In this document: piece after piece, positions 8,564 through 17,993 of the stretch
How positions within the stretch are numbered: position 1 is the first letter of the stretch
Layout of the letters: each line of letters starts with the position of its first letter
Assembly: GCA_021784575.1 (NCBI GenBank)
Contig: JAJYHX010000002.1
Coordinates: 62,001 to 126,000 of the forward strand
DNA: 64,000 nt
Source of the DNA: Nitrospirota bacterium
GTDB taxonomy: Bacteria > Nitrospirota > JACRHJ01
Direction: 5' to 3'
The notes under the pieces: generated by a model
What the model saw: the letters and a program-made list of their open reading frames with translations, nothing else
What the model was told of the DNA's origin: nothing
Database searches by the model: none
Translations under genes and position numbers: made by a program

Positions 8564-9736
8564 ATGACATCCACACGTTTCAACACCGGTCGTGGAATCC
8601 GCGGATTTGCGCGGCGGTTGTTTTGCCTGGCGGCGATAGCCTGTCTGTCTCTCATTGTTTCACTTCCGGAGCGCGCGCTTGCCGGGCAGCGCGTTTTCTA
8701 TGCAATCGGCTCGGCTGGTTATCGTAAACCGCAGTTCCGCGAGGTAGGTAAGAGATTAGAGCTCGTTTCTCCTCCAAGTTTTCGTGATGTGCGGTTGTAC
8801 GAGGTGGACACGGCCACGCTGCGCGTTGTGCGCTCCCTCGGCCTGCCGGGAGGCTTCGGGTTTAACTCATCAGGGATGCTGGATCCGGAGCGCGGCGCAA
8901 TTGTCATAAGCGATGGAGAATGGGGGCCCTCCACTGTGATGCGTGTCTCGGCGCCCGCCCTGACGGTACAGTCCGTGATGAAGATCGACATATACCCCGG
9001 GGTCAACTGTATGGAGAATACGTTCGTTCAGCCGGTAACCGGCCTGGCGTACTTTTCCTGCAATTATGGCAGTGACTCGAGCGGGCTTCTCGCCGTAGAT
9101 ACTATCAAAAAGAAGGTGGTGACCGATATTAAACGGGCTGGCGGCCAACCAATGGCGTACGACCGCAGGCGTCAGCGGCTATACATTTTAAACTCCGGCG
9201 CCATCACGATTGTCAGCCCGCGGAACCGTGTTCTGAGCTATATTGAGGGACCGACGGCCCGTGCCGGCAAGCACCGCATCGGTTCATACATCCGGGGTGC
9301 AGCCTTGCTGCCGGACGGCAACCTGGTGCTTATAACTAATTTCGGTAGGAGTGCGCTCACCTTTCAGATTTACGACCCCGACAACAAAAAGGTATTGCGC
9401 TCCCGGACGGAGAAGGAGACTTTTAAAGTCGTTGAAGATGCCGGTCTCTCAAAGGATGGGGCGCGCCTGTTCGTCGACTTGTTTGTCAATATTAAAGAGA
9501 GCGATCGCGCAATACTCTTCGATACGGCTACGCTTAAACCTCTGCGGCGCTGGATACTTCCCGAACAAGGCCGCCCCTGGCCAGAAAAATGTTTTGTTCC
9601 GGCCCCGGACAAGCTTGGCGGGATGTGGTTTTTCGGCAGAAGCGGCAAAATCTATCGTCTTGACGACCACGACGGCAAACTTCTGGGAGAGGTTAAACTG
9701 CCCTTTCACCTTATCTCCCTGGTTCGGGAAAAATAG
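8564..9736 (+). CDS. Secreted beta-propeller-like protein, function unknown
   Basis: Protein of 390 aa with a signal peptide ending near ERALAG. The remainder has repeated short blocks of the YncE/NHL type, such as LAVDTIKKKVVTDIKRAGG and LYEVDTATLRVVRSLGLPGG, suggesting a six- or seven-bladed propeller. No catalytic motif is visible. GGGAGG precedes the ATG. Codon choice looks more mixed (more AT-ending codons) than in the flanking genes, hinting at a different origin; this is an impression, not a calculation. It sits 46 bases after the transglutaminase-like gene. Confidence 0.6.
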   Translation: MTSTRFNTGRGIRGFARRLFCLAAIACLSLIVSLPERALAGQRVFYAIGSAGYRKPQFREVGKRLELVSPPSFRDVRLYEVDTATLRVVRSLGLPGGFGFNSSGMLDPERGAIVISDGEWGPSTVMRVSAPALTVQSVMKIDIYPGVNCMENTFVQPVTGLAYFSCNYGSDSSGLLAVDTIKKKVVTDIKRAGGQPMAYDRRRQRLYILNSGAITIVSPRNRVLSYIEGPTARAGKHRIGSYIRGAALLPDGNLVLITNFGRSALTFQIYDPDNKKVLRSRTEKETFKVVEDAGLSKDGARLFVDLFVNIKESDRAILFDTATLKPLRRWILPEQGRPWPEKCFVPAPDKLGGMWFFGRSGKIYRLDDHDGKLLGEVKLPFHLISLVREK

Positions 9737-9769
9737 GGCGAGGTTTTAAAATTCGCCCGATGAATCGGG
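9736..9769 (+). other. Two overlapping, mutually exclusive hairpins
   Basis: GGGCGA (9736-9741) can pair with TCGCCC (9753-9758), or CCCGAT (9756-9761) with ATCGGG (9764-9769). They lie between the propeller gene stop and the LEA lipoprotein start, without a clean T-run. The ATG at 9760 lies in the stem, which favours ATG 9784 as the real start of the next gene. Confidence 0.45.
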
Positions 9770-9783
9770 CAGTTGCGGTCATT

Positions 9784-10239
9784 ATGAAAAAGCGAAGCCT
9801 GGTTTACATAATCATTTTCTCCGGTATCCTATTGCTTTCCGCCTGCGGCATGAGCGGCGCGGTAAGCAGAATGACCATAGAGCTTGAAAGCGTAAGGATA
9901 ACCGACATGACGTTCGCCGGTTTCGACGCGAAGGTATATCTCAGGGTGACGAACCCGAACTGGTTCACCGTCGGCGTGTCCGACCTCAGCTATCGCGCGT
10001 ATATTTCCGGGCGGGAGGTGGCGTCCGGGCAGGCCGGGCAGGAAATATCCATACCTTCCGGCGCCGCAGCCGAAGTAATCCTGCCTGTGAAGGTAACCTA
10101 CGGAAACCTCGGCGGAAAAATCTCTCAGGCGTTCTCCGGCGGGAAACTCGACTACCGCCTTGCCGGGTCAGCGGTATTCCATACCTGGTTTGCAAGCAAG
10201 ACCGTCCAGTTCGATACAAAAACCAGGAAGCTCAAATGA
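9784..10239 (+). CDS. LEA type 2 / WHy-domain lipoprotein
   Basis: Outer-envelope lipoprotein of about 151 aa. The lipobox LLLSAC puts the lipidated cysteine at residue 21 when ATG 9784 is used; an ATG at 9760 adds eight residues before the signal peptide and falls inside a hairpin. The mature part is a single WHy/LEA14 beta-sandwich (VRITDMTFAGFDAKVYLRVT, then NPNWFTVGVSDLSY), a domain found in plant desiccation proteins and bacterial envelope lipoproteins. Its ligand is not known. The stop overlaps the next gene's ATG by four bases, so the pair is translationally coupled. Confidence 0.75.
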   Translation: MKKRSLVYIIIFSGILLLSACGMSGAVSRMTIELESVRITDMTFAGFDAKVYLRVTNPNWFTVGVSDLSYRAYISGREVASGQAGQEISIPSGAAAEVILPVKVTYGNLGGKISQAFSGGKLDYRLAGSAVFHTWFASKTVQFDTKTRKLK

Positions 10240-11198
10240 ATATGACATGCCGCCCCGAAGAGTTGAAGAGCGCAAGCCTCAAAATAATGCGGACAAAAAA
10301 ATACCTGCTGCTGCCGTTTATCGCTGTCCTGCTCTTCTTCTCCGGGTGCGGTGCGCTCGAAGGCATGGAGAGCCGCGCGATGCTGGCGCGGGAAGCCGCG
10401 GTTCATCCGAGGGATCCGAAGACCGGTCTTCTGCCGAACGCAGGGCCGATATTCATCCGGGGAAAAGGGCCGAGGGCGGCCCTTTTGATACATGGTTTCG
10501 GCGCAACTCCGTTTGACTTGAAACCCCTTGCCGTTGCGCTAAGTAAAGAAAATATAACGGTTTACGCTCCGCTCCTGCCCGGCCACGGCACCACAATCCA
10601 GGACTTTGCGCGCTCTACCGAAAAAGAATGGATTTCCGCGTCAAAACAAGGGCTTAAAAGGCTTGCAAGATACCCGAAGGTATATATAATCGGCTTCTCC
10701 ATGGGCGGCGCGATAGCGCTCGACATCGCGTCGGAACAGTCCGTGAAAAATAAGATTTCCGGGGTTGTGCTGCTCGCGCCGTGCGTATTCATAAAGGGCC
10801 GGCACAGGCTTGTAACGCCGGAATGTGCGATTATGCACTTCTCCCGCTTCCTTTTTACGGACTACATAATAAACAAAGAACCATCATTCAGCTTCGACAA
10901 AAAAGCCCTCGCGGGGAGACCGGCCTACGACCTTTTTCCGTTAAAGGACCTCCGAGAGCTGGTCATGCTCGAAGAAGCCGCCCGTAGAAAGCTTCCGGCG
11001 GTGAGCGAGCCGCTGCTTGTTGTGCAGTCCAGGAACGACCCCACAGTTTCCGCCTCCGGCCCGAACTACATATTGTCTCATATCTCCTCGAAAGATAAAG
11101 GAGTTTTCTGGGTGACGCATTCGGGGCACATGCTTGTTCTGGATGCGGAAAAGGCGCGGATAATAAAGAAAGTCGAAGAATTTATCCAGTCGCATTAG
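10236..11198 (+). CDS. Alpha/beta-hydrolase (carboxylesterase/monoacylglycerol lipase-like) lipoprotein
   Basis: Serine hydrolase of 320 aa with the complete triad: Ser155 in GFSMGG, Asp268 in RNDPT and His298 in HSGHM, plus the oxyanion HGFG after strand 3. This matches the Est30/monoacylglycerol-lipase family, which hydrolyses short acyl esters. The N-terminus contains a lipoprotein signal ending LLFFSGC (Cys38). AGGA upstream supports ATG 10236, which places 17 residues before the signal; ATG 10287 would give a conventional signal peptide but has no ribosome-binding site. Coupled to the LEA lipoprotein, so both likely sit in the same membrane. Confidence 0.82.
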   Translation: MNMTCRPEELKSASLKIMRTKKYLLLPFIAVLLFFSGCGALEGMESRAMLAREAAVHPRDPKTGLLPNAGPIFIRGKGPRAALLIHGFGATPFDLKPLAVALSKENITVYAPLLPGHGTTIQDFARSTEKEWISASKQGLKRLARYPKVYIIGFSMGGAIALDIASEQSVKNKISGVVLLAPCVFIKGRHRLVTPECAIMHFSRFLFTDYIINKEPSFSFDKKALAGRPAYDLFPLKDLRELVMLEEAARRKLPAVSEPLLVVQSRNDPTVSASGPNYILSHISSKDKGVFWVTHSGHMLVLDAEKARIIKKVEEFIQSH

Positions 11199-11302
11199 CC
11201 CGTTGAAGGAATATCATGGCGTTCTTTGCCGACCTGCCCGTTTTTACTCTACAAAATATAGTAGTTCTTTTCTTTCCCTCCACATCTTTTAGCGCTTCTT
11301 TG

Positions 11303-11331
11303 TTGATTTTCCCCGCCGCATATGATATAAA
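11303..11331 (+). promoter_or_regulatory. Promoter candidate for smc
   Basis: TTGATT (11303-11308), 17-base spacer, TATAAA (11326-11331) preceded by TGA. It lies 56 bases upstream of the smc ATG in an AT-rich 189-base gap. Confidence 0.6.
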
Positions 11332-11387
11332 TCCACACTGAAAAACCGTGAAAAAGCAGTTCTCCGGACCCCGAAAATGAGGTAACA

Positions 11388-14300
11388 ATGCGCTTTCACA
11401 AGCTGGAAATGACAGGTTTCAAGTCCTTCGCGGACAAGACCTCCGTCACCTTCGAGCCGGGCATGACCGCCGTGGTGGGGCCGAACGGATGCGGCAAGAG
11501 CAACATCTCCGACGGCATCCGCTGGGTCCTGGGCGAGAAGAGCGCCAAGAACATGCGCGGAGAAAAAATGGAGGACGTGATATTCAACGGGACGGAGGTA
11601 AGGAAACCAACCGGGATGGCGGAGATAAACCTGACTCTCCAGGACGTCGAAGGGGCGGACTCGCTCGGGTTTTCGGAGTTTAAGGAAATTACCATCACGC
11701 GCAGGCTTTACAGGAGCGGCGAGAGCGAATACCTCATAAACAAGATACCATGCCGCCTGAAGGACATCCGGGATTTGCTCATGGACACCGGGGTCGGCTC
11801 ACGGGCCTATTCCATAATCGAGCAGGGGAAAATCGGCCAGATTATAACGAGCAAGCCGGAGGAGCGGCGTTTTATAATCGAGGAGGTCGCGGGGATTACG
11901 AAATACAAGTCCCGCAAGACAGAGGCGCTTGGAAAACTAAAGGAAACGGAAGACAACTTAAGCCGCGTGAGCGACATAATCCAGGAAGTTAAGCGCCAGA
12001 TAGGGAGCCTCGACAGACAGGCGAAGAAAGCCGAGAGATACAAGAAGCTCACGGCGGAGCTCCGGGGGCTGGAGCTTAAAATGGCCTGGGAGGACTACGG
12101 CGCCCTGCTTGCAAGGGGCGCGGAGACGGATAAGGAGCGCGAAGGGCTTGCATCGCGGGAATCCGCAGCCAAAAACGCCGTTCTGGCAAGGGAGGCGAAT
12201 CTTTCCGAGGCGAGGCTTCATCTCGCGGAGAAAGAGCGGGCGCTCATGGAGCACCAGCGCGAGACGCACCGCCTTGAGTCGGAAGTCAGCCGCCTGGAAG
12301 CGAGGGCCGAGGTGGCGGCAAGCCAGCTCAAAAACCTCGACGAGCAGGAGGAGCGCAGGCTTTCCGAAACCGGCAGACTTAAGGCGGAGGAACAGGAGCT
12401 TCAGGCGCACTCCATGTCCCTCCGGGAAGAGGAGGGGGCGCTTAAGACGGAGCTCGACAGCCTGCGCGCCGGGCTACAGACCCTTGAGACGGAGTATCAG
12501 GCAAAGGTCGATGGCGCGCACACTCTCGAACAGGAGATAGAGCGCGGGCGCGTCCGGCTTTTCGACGTCCAGGCGGAGCTTGCCGCCGGCCGGAATAACC
12601 TTGCGAGACTTGAAGAGCGAAAGGCCGAGCTTGAGACACGTTCGTCAAGAGGGCGCGAGGAGCGCCTTGAGACCGAGGCTCGCCTGTCTTCGGCAAAGAT
12701 CGAGGCGGAGAAGAAAAGACTCGAATTACAGGCCGCCAGGTCATCCTCCGACGGCCTTCAGGCCGAGCGGGAGACGCTCTCGGCGAAGATCGACGGGACA
12801 AGGACGGCGCTGAAAGAACTCTCCGAAGGGCTTGCCGCAGGACGCGAAAGGCTGTCCCAAAAATCCAACCGTCTGAAATCGCTCAAGGAACTGGAAGAGA
12901 GCCTTGAGGGCCTTGCGGAGGGCGTGAAGGCCCTTGTTTCCGAGAACAGGCGCGGGGCGTTTCCGGGAATGAAGGGACTTATCGCGGATATTCTTTCGGC
13001 CATGCCGGAGCACGAACGCGCAATCGAGGCGGCGCTCGGCGAGAGGCTTCAGAATATAATCGTCGGCGGTCACGAAGACGCAAGAACGGCGATAGCTTTC
13101 CTTAAGGCCAGAGGCGCGGGCAGAGGGAGTTTTGTCCCTTCCCTGCCGAGGTCGTCTTCCGGGAATATTATCCCTGAAGGCGCCGGAATAATCGGCAGGG
13201 CTTCGTCCCTTGTCGAGGCTAAAGACGGATACAAGGAAATTATCGACACGCTCCTTGGCGGCGTGCTGGTTATGCGGGACCTCGACTCCGCGTTTGCAAT
13301 ATGGGAAGCCGGCGCTCCCTTTACGCTTGCCACGCTCGACGGCGAGGTGATCGAGCCCTCCGGCGTAATAACGGGCGGAGCAGGCAGACCGGCTTCGGAC
13401 GGCAAGGCCCCGGACCCGGAGTCCGGCGGCGGGATACTCGCCAGAAAACGCGAGATAAGAAGGCTTGCCGAAGAGGTGGAGAGCCTCTCGCGCGAGAACC
13501 AGGCGGCTGAAAGCAGGCTGTCCGAGACCAGGGTTCTTATGGACGGGCTTGAAGGAAAGATAAAGGAGCTTCACGAGATAATAAGCGAGAAGCGCGTCGC
13601 GGCGGTAGCCCTGGAAAAGGACTCGGCGTCTCTGGATACGGAACTTGAGAGGATAACGAAGAAGCTCGAGGTGCTCGACATCGAGGCGTCCCGGCGCTCA
13701 CAGGAAGAAGACGAGGTGAGGGAATCCATAACCAAAACCCGCGCCGCGATGAATGATTCGAGCCTGGAAAAGGACAATGCCGAATCCGCTCTCTTCGCTG
13801 GGCAGGAAAGGCTCAAGGCCGCCAAATCGGAGCTTGAAAGAGACCGGGAGATACTTACCGCCAGAAAAATGGACCTCTCCGCGCTTATCCAGAAGCACGA
13901 GTCCTGGGCGAGGGATTTAAAGCGCGCGGACCTCAAAAAAGATGAACTCGAACGCAGGCGCGCGCAGCTTGACCTGGAAGGACACGGGATTTCCGAGAAG
14001 AAAAACGAACTTGCAAAGGCCCGCGAGGAAGCCGAAAAAAGCATAAACTCGACGATGACAGAGGCCATCGCCATGAAGGAAAAAACACCCGCCCTCCAGG
14101 ACGCCTACCAGGAATCGTACGACGCCATAGACGGCCTGGAAGAGTCCGTGAAATCCGCCCGGAGGGATGCCGAGGCCGCCAGGGACGCCCTCGGAGAGAT
14201 TGAGCTTAGGCGCGCCGAGCTTAAACTGAAGATAGAACACCTTCTTGAGACGGTCGAGCATAATTACCACATTCGCATACCGGAGATAGAGGACGAGATA

Positions 14301-14996
14301 AAGGCGCTTGAGATAGAGCGCGAACAGGCGGAGATGGACGCCGCCGAGCTTCGGATAAAGCTCGAAAAGCTCGGGCCTGTGAATGTCGGCGCGATAGAGG
14401 AATATAACGAACTGATGGAGCGCTTCGAGTTTCTGAGCAGCCAGAAGCAGGACCTGGAGTCGTCCGTGGCGCGCCTCCGGGAGGCCATCGGCAAAATCAA
14501 CAAGACCTCCGAGGAGCTCTTCATGGACGCGTTCAACTCCATCAACGAGACCTTCAAACAGGTATTCCTGTCCCTCTTCGGCGGAGGCAAGGCGGAGCTG
14601 GTTCTCGTGCCGCCGGAGGAGGGCGACGACGTGCTTGATTTTGGCCTCGAGATTGTCGCTCAGCCGCCGGGGAAGAAGCTTCAGAACCTGCTCCTTTGCT
14701 CAGGAGGCGAAAAGGCGCTTATCGCCGTCGCGCTTGTCTTTGCATGTTTCCTCGTGAAGCCGTCGCCTTTCTGCGTGCTTGACGAAGTTGACGCCCCGCT
14801 CGACGAAAACAACGTCCAGCGGTTCGGGAACATGCTGAAGGACTTCGCCGGCAAGACCCAGTTCATCGTCATCACCCACAGCCGCCCGACAATGGAACTC
14901 GCCGACGCGCTCTATGGCGTCACGATGGACGAGCCTGGCGTCTCGCGCCTCGTCTCCGTCCGCCTGAAAGAAGCCGCGGAGATGGCGGGGGTGTAA
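11388..14996 (+). CDS. smc: Chromosome segregation protein SMC
   Basis: Full-length SMC ATPase (1202 aa) that, with ScpA/ScpB, organises and segregates the chromosome. Walker A GPNGCGKSN lies at residues 32-40. Two long coiled coils (about 170-500 and 680-1020) flank a hinge beginning near residue 525 (GMKGLIADIL). The C-terminal head has the ABC signature CSGGEKA at about 1104 and Walker B CVLDEVDAPLDENN at about 1130. GAGGT precedes the ATG. It is followed by a clear terminator and preceded by its own promoter, so it is probably monocistronic. scpA and scpB are not in the window. Confidence 0.98.
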   Translation: MRFHKLEMTGFKSFADKTSVTFEPGMTAVVGPNGCGKSNISDGIRWVLGEKSAKNMRGEKMEDVIFNGTEVRKPTGMAEINLTLQDVEGADSLGFSEFKEITITRRLYRSGESEYLINKIPCRLKDIRDLLMDTGVGSRAYSIIEQGKIGQIITSKPEERRFIIEEVAGITKYKSRKTEALGKLKETEDNLSRVSDIIQEVKRQIGSLDRQAKKAERYKKLTAELRGLELKMAWEDYGALLARGAETDKEREGLASRESAAKNAVLAREANLSEARLHLAEKERALMEHQRETHRLESEVSRLEARAEVAASQLKNLDEQEERRLSETGRLKAEEQELQAHSMSLREEEGALKTELDSLRAGLQTLETEYQAKVDGAHTLEQEIERGRVRLFDVQAELAAGRNNLARLEERKAELETRSSRGREERLETEARLSSAKIEAEKKRLELQAARSSSDGLQAERETLSAKIDGTRTALKELSEGLAAGRERLSQKSNRLKSLKELEESLEGLAEGVKALVSENRRGAFPGMKGLIADILSAMPEHERAIEAALGERLQNIIVGGHEDARTAIAFLKARGAGRGSFVPSLPRSSSGNIIPEGAGIIGRASSLVEAKDGYKEIIDTLLGGVLVMRDLDSAFAIWEAGAPFTLATLDGEVIEPSGVITGGAGRPASDGKAPDPESGGGILARKREIRRLAEEVESLSRENQAAESRLSETRVLMDGLEGKIKELHEIISEKRVAAVALEKDSASLDTELERITKKLEVLDIEASRRSQEEDEVRESITKTRAAMNDSSLEKDNAESALFAGQERLKAAKSELERDREILTARKMDLSALIQKHESWARDLKRADLKKDELERRRAQLDLEGHGISEKKNELAKAREEAEKSINSTMTEAIAMKEKTPALQDAYQESYDAIDGLEESVKSARRDAEAARDALGEIELRRAELKLKIEHLLETVEHNYHIRIPEIEDEIKALEIEREQAEMDAAELRIKLEKLGPVNVGAIEEYNELMERFEFLSSQKQDLESSVARLREAIGKINKTSEELFMDAFNSINETFKQVFLSLFGGGKAELVLVPPEEGDDVLDFGLEIVAQPPGKKLQNLLLCSGGEKALIAVALVFACFLVKPSPFCVLDEVDAPLDENNVQRFGNMLKDFAGKTQFIVITHSRPTMELADALYGVTMDEPGVSRLVSVRLKEAAEMAGV

Positions 14997-15158
14997 GTTC
15001 GGGATGAAGCGCATTCACGGGAAGAACCCCGCTATTATGCGCTTGGAAAAACCGACAAGGGATGATGCCTGTTCGCTGTTTTTACGATACGGAAAAGGTA
15101 AAAAAATAAATGCATTCCGCGCGGCATGGGTAACTTGGAACGAAATGTATCTCAATTC

Positions 15159-15184
15159 ATCCGCCCCACCGGCGGATTTTTTAT
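15159..15184 (+). terminator. Intrinsic terminator after smc
   Basis: Seven-base perfect stem ATCCGCC (15159-15165) / GGCGGAT (15171-15177), five-base loop, followed by a run of six Ts. Confidence 0.85.
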
Positions 15185-15218
15185 TTAAAAACAACGGTCT
15201 CTGTGCTATCTTTATTAA

Positions 15219-16607
15219 ATGGCGGGAACTGAAACGATCTCTGGGGATATAATAGAAAAACTGGGCGTCATTGCCGGGGCTGAGAACGTCGCCGCGGACG
15301 AGACCGGGTGTCTCGCATACGCCTACGACGCGACGCGCCTGAAGGGGACGCCCAATGCCGTTGTGCGGCCGGGGAGCGAGGAAGAAATCTCAAAAATTTT
15401 ATCCCTCGCAAACGAGCGCGGTGTTCCCGTGGTCCCGCGCGGGGCGGGCAGCGGCCTATCGGGCGGAGCCGTGCCGAGCCGGGGCGGTATTGTCCTCTCG
15501 TTCGAGAAGATGAACAGGATAATCTCCGTCGATACGGAAAACCGGATTGCGACAGTTCAGCCCGGCGTCGTTACCGCTGACTTGCAGGCGGCTGCCGAGG
15601 AGAAGGGACTTTTCTATCCGCCGGACCCCGGAAGCCTCGCGTTCTGCACTATCGGCGGGAACGTGGCCGAGAACGCCGGCGGGATGCGGGCGCTGAAATA
15701 TGGCGTCACGCGTGATTACGTAATAGGTCTTCGCGCCGCGCTTCCTTCGGGCGAGGTTATCCGGGCGGGCGTGAAGACGGCCAAGGGCGTTGTGGGATAC
15801 GACCTCGCGCGGCTTATCGTCGGCTCGGAGGGGACGCTTGCGGTTGTTACAGAAATTACGCTGAGGCTCATCCCCCTGCCGGAGAAGGTAATTACGATGA
15901 CCGCGTTCTTCGCGGGCGCGCGTCAGGCGGGAGAAGCGGTGGCGGCGGTCATGGCGTCTCCGTTCACGCCGCGCTGCCTTGAGTTCCTGGACGGCGAGGC
16001 CCTTGGCGCCGGAGCAGGGAAAATCGGCTATGCGCTTCCGGAAGGCGCGGGGGCGTTTCTCCTGATAGAGACCGACGGAAGCCAGGACGAGGCCGCCCGG
16101 CAGATGGACGGAATCCGCGCGCTATTGAACAACAAGGCGCTGAGAATAAATATTACGCAGGACAAGGCCGCCTCGGCCGAGCTCTGGAAGCTTCGCAGGA
16201 GCACCTCGCAGGCCCTGTTTTCCATAGCGCCGCACAAGATAAACGAGGATACCGTCGTACCCGTAAGCCGCGTGCCGGAGGCGCTGGAGGGTTTCGGAGA
16301 AATTGCTTCGAGATTAGGGCAGAAGATAATCTGTTTCGGCCATGCCGGGGACGGCAACATTCACGTGAACGTGATGACGGACAAGTCCGACCCTGAGCGG
16401 CTTAAGGAAGCGGAAAAAGCGGTCTTCGAGGTGTTCAGGCTGGTGCTCGCGCTCGGCGGGACAATCTCCGGAGAGCACGGCATCGGGCTCACGAAGCTCC
16501 CGTATATCGGAATGGAACTTTCCGCCGAGGAGATAGAACTGCAAAAGAAAATAAAATCGGTTTTCGACCCGAACGGTATACTTAACCCGGGAAAGATATT
16601 TCCGTAA
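15219..16607 (+). CDS. FAD-linked oxidase, GlcD / D-lactate dehydrogenase type
   Basis: Flavoprotein of 462 aa of the glycolate oxidase GlcD/D-2-hydroxyacid dehydrogenase family, oxidising a 2-hydroxy acid to the 2-oxo acid. The N-terminal half is the PCMH FAD-binding fold with VVPRGAGSGLSGG and GGNVAENAGG. The C-terminal FAD-oxidase domain has the conserved GHAGDGNIHVN and SGEHGIGLTK. No iron-sulfur domain is fused and no GlcE/GlcF-like partner is adjacent, so the electron acceptor is unclear. The start is ATG 15219; no strong ribosome-binding site is visible. Substrate (glycolate, D-lactate or other) is not decided by sequence. Confidence 0.88.
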   Translation: MAGTETISGDIIEKLGVIAGAENVAADETGCLAYAYDATRLKGTPNAVVRPGSEEEISKILSLANERGVPVVPRGAGSGLSGGAVPSRGGIVLSFEKMNRIISVDTENRIATVQPGVVTADLQAAAEEKGLFYPPDPGSLAFCTIGGNVAENAGGMRALKYGVTRDYVIGLRAALPSGEVIRAGVKTAKGVVGYDLARLIVGSEGTLAVVTEITLRLIPLPEKVITMTAFFAGARQAGEAVAAVMASPFTPRCLEFLDGEALGAGAGKIGYALPEGAGAFLLIETDGSQDEAARQMDGIRALLNNKALRINITQDKAASAELWKLRRSTSQALFSIAPHKINEDTVVPVSRVPEALEGFGEIASRLGQKIICFGHAGDGNIHVNVMTDKSDPERLKEAEKAVFEVFRLVLALGGTISGEHGIGLTKLPYIGMELSAEEIELQKKIKSVFDPNGILNPGKIFP

Positions 16608-16611
16608 AACC

Positions 16612-16706
16612 CGTGTTCGCGGCAAATCGAAAATACGTGTTCGTGAATCGTAGCTCGTGTTCGTGGTGGAGTTAAGAATTTGGATTTTCACGGACACGAA
16701 TCACGG
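16612..16706. repeat. CGTGTTCG repeat cluster, copy 1 (family E)
   Basis: Three direct CGTGTTCG units (starting near 16613, 16636 and 16656) and one inverted unit (CACGGACACGAATCACG near 16690). The block 16635-16666 matches 19700-19731 in about 27 of 31 positions. It fills the gap upstream of the glutamate dehydrogenase gene. Confidence 0.75.
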
Positions 16707-16723
16707 CCTTTTCAGGAGGATTC

Positions 16724-17983
16724 ATGGGGATTGTTGAAGAAGCGTGGGAGCGGTCCGAGACCGAGAGGATACTGAACCATAACGTCGATATAGTGGCGGA
16801 AAAGATAAACCTCGACCACGAGATGCGGACTTTCCTGAAGGTGCCGTTCCGGGAGATAAAAGTCCAGATACCGCTCAAGATGGACGACGGGCGCGTGGAG
16901 ATATTCGTCGGATACCGCGTCCAGCACAACCAGACGCGCGGCCCCATGAAGGGCGGGATACGTTATCACCCGCGGGTTAACCTTGGAGAGATAAGGGCGC
17001 TTGCGGCGGCCATGACATGGAAGACCGCGCTTATCGACATCCCGTTCGGCGGCGCAAAGGGAGGTGTTACGTGCGACCCCAAGACGCTTTCCAGGGGAGA
17101 ACTTGAGAGGCTGACCAGGTCTTTCATAACCAGGATAAGCGACAGCATAGGCCCGAACCTCGACATCCCCGCCCCGGACATGAACACAAACCCGCAGGTG
17201 ATGGCGTGGATAATGGACGAATACTCGAAAAGGCACGGATACACGCCTGCGGCTGTTACGGGAAAGCCTGTAGAGCTTGGCGGCTCCGTCGGACGCATCG
17301 AGGCCACGGGCAGGGGCGTGACATACCTTGCAAAACGGGCGATGAAGGATAAAAAAATCGAGATACAGGGCGCAAGGGTGGTTGTGCAGGGCATGGGAAA
17401 CGTCGGCGGGACGGCCGCGAGGCTTCTCGCGGACGAGGGCTGCAAAGTCATAGCGGTATCCGACAGCAAGGGCGGCCTCTACAACCCGGACGGCCTGAAC
17501 ATCTCCCGTGTAAACATGCACAAGGAGGACACCGGTTCGCTTAAGGGTTTTAGCGGCGCGGACTACATCACGAACGATGAACTGCTCGAACTGCCGTGCG
17601 AGGTTCTGATACCGGCGGCGATGGAATGCGTGATAATGGAACATAACGCGGCAAGGCTCAAATGTTCCGTCGTCGTCGAGGGCGCCAACATCCCGACATC
17701 CCCGGAGGCGGACAAAATCCTTGAGGACAAGGGGGTATATGTCGTTCCGGACATCCTTGCGAACGCGGGCGGGGTTCTTGTGTCGTATTTCGAGTGGGCG
17801 CAGGATTTACAGTCGGCGTTCTGGGAAGAGGAGCGGGTCAACAGGAAGCTTCTTAAAATGATGCTCGATGCATACGAGATGGTGAAGGAAGTATCGGCGC
17901 AGAATAACGTCAGCATGAGGGTGGCGTCCTACGCAATCGCAATCGAGAAGGTGTCGAAGGCGGTACGGCTGAGGGGATTTTAA
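16724..17983 (+). CDS. gdhA: Glu/Leu/Phe/Val dehydrogenase family, glutamate dehydrogenase
   Basis: NAD(P)-dependent glutamate dehydrogenase of 419 aa interconverting glutamate with 2-oxoglutarate and ammonia. The catalytic-domain signature is DIPFGGAKGGV, the substrate-binding Lys region is MKGGIRYHP, and the Rossmann GxGxxG appears as VVQGMGNVGG near residue 220. The length fits the hexameric 45-kDa class. AGGAGG sits six bases before the ATG. The gene lies between two copies of a CGTGTTCG repeat together with the ABC exporter that follows. Cofactor specificity cannot be read with confidence. Confidence 0.93.
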   Translation: MGIVEEAWERSETERILNHNVDIVAEKINLDHEMRTFLKVPFREIKVQIPLKMDDGRVEIFVGYRVQHNQTRGPMKGGIRYHPRVNLGEIRALAAAMTWKTALIDIPFGGAKGGVTCDPKTLSRGELERLTRSFITRISDSIGPNLDIPAPDMNTNPQVMAWIMDEYSKRHGYTPAAVTGKPVELGGSVGRIEATGRGVTYLAKRAMKDKKIEIQGARVVVQGMGNVGGTAARLLADEGCKVIAVSDSKGGLYNPDGLNISRVNMHKEDTGSLKGFSGADYITNDELLELPCEVLIPAAMECVIMEHNAARLKCSVVVEGANIPTSPEADKILEDKGVYVVPDILANAGGVLVSYFEWAQDLQSAFWEEERVNRKLLKMMLDAYEMVKEVSAQNNVSMRVASYAIAIEKVSKAVRLRGF

Positions 17984-17993
17984 TTTCCAAATT

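Noticed and set aside
15004-15252. Short open frame between smc and the FAD oxidase
   Set aside because: It runs through the terminator at 15159-15184 and into the next gene; no ribosome-binding site and no family resemblance.
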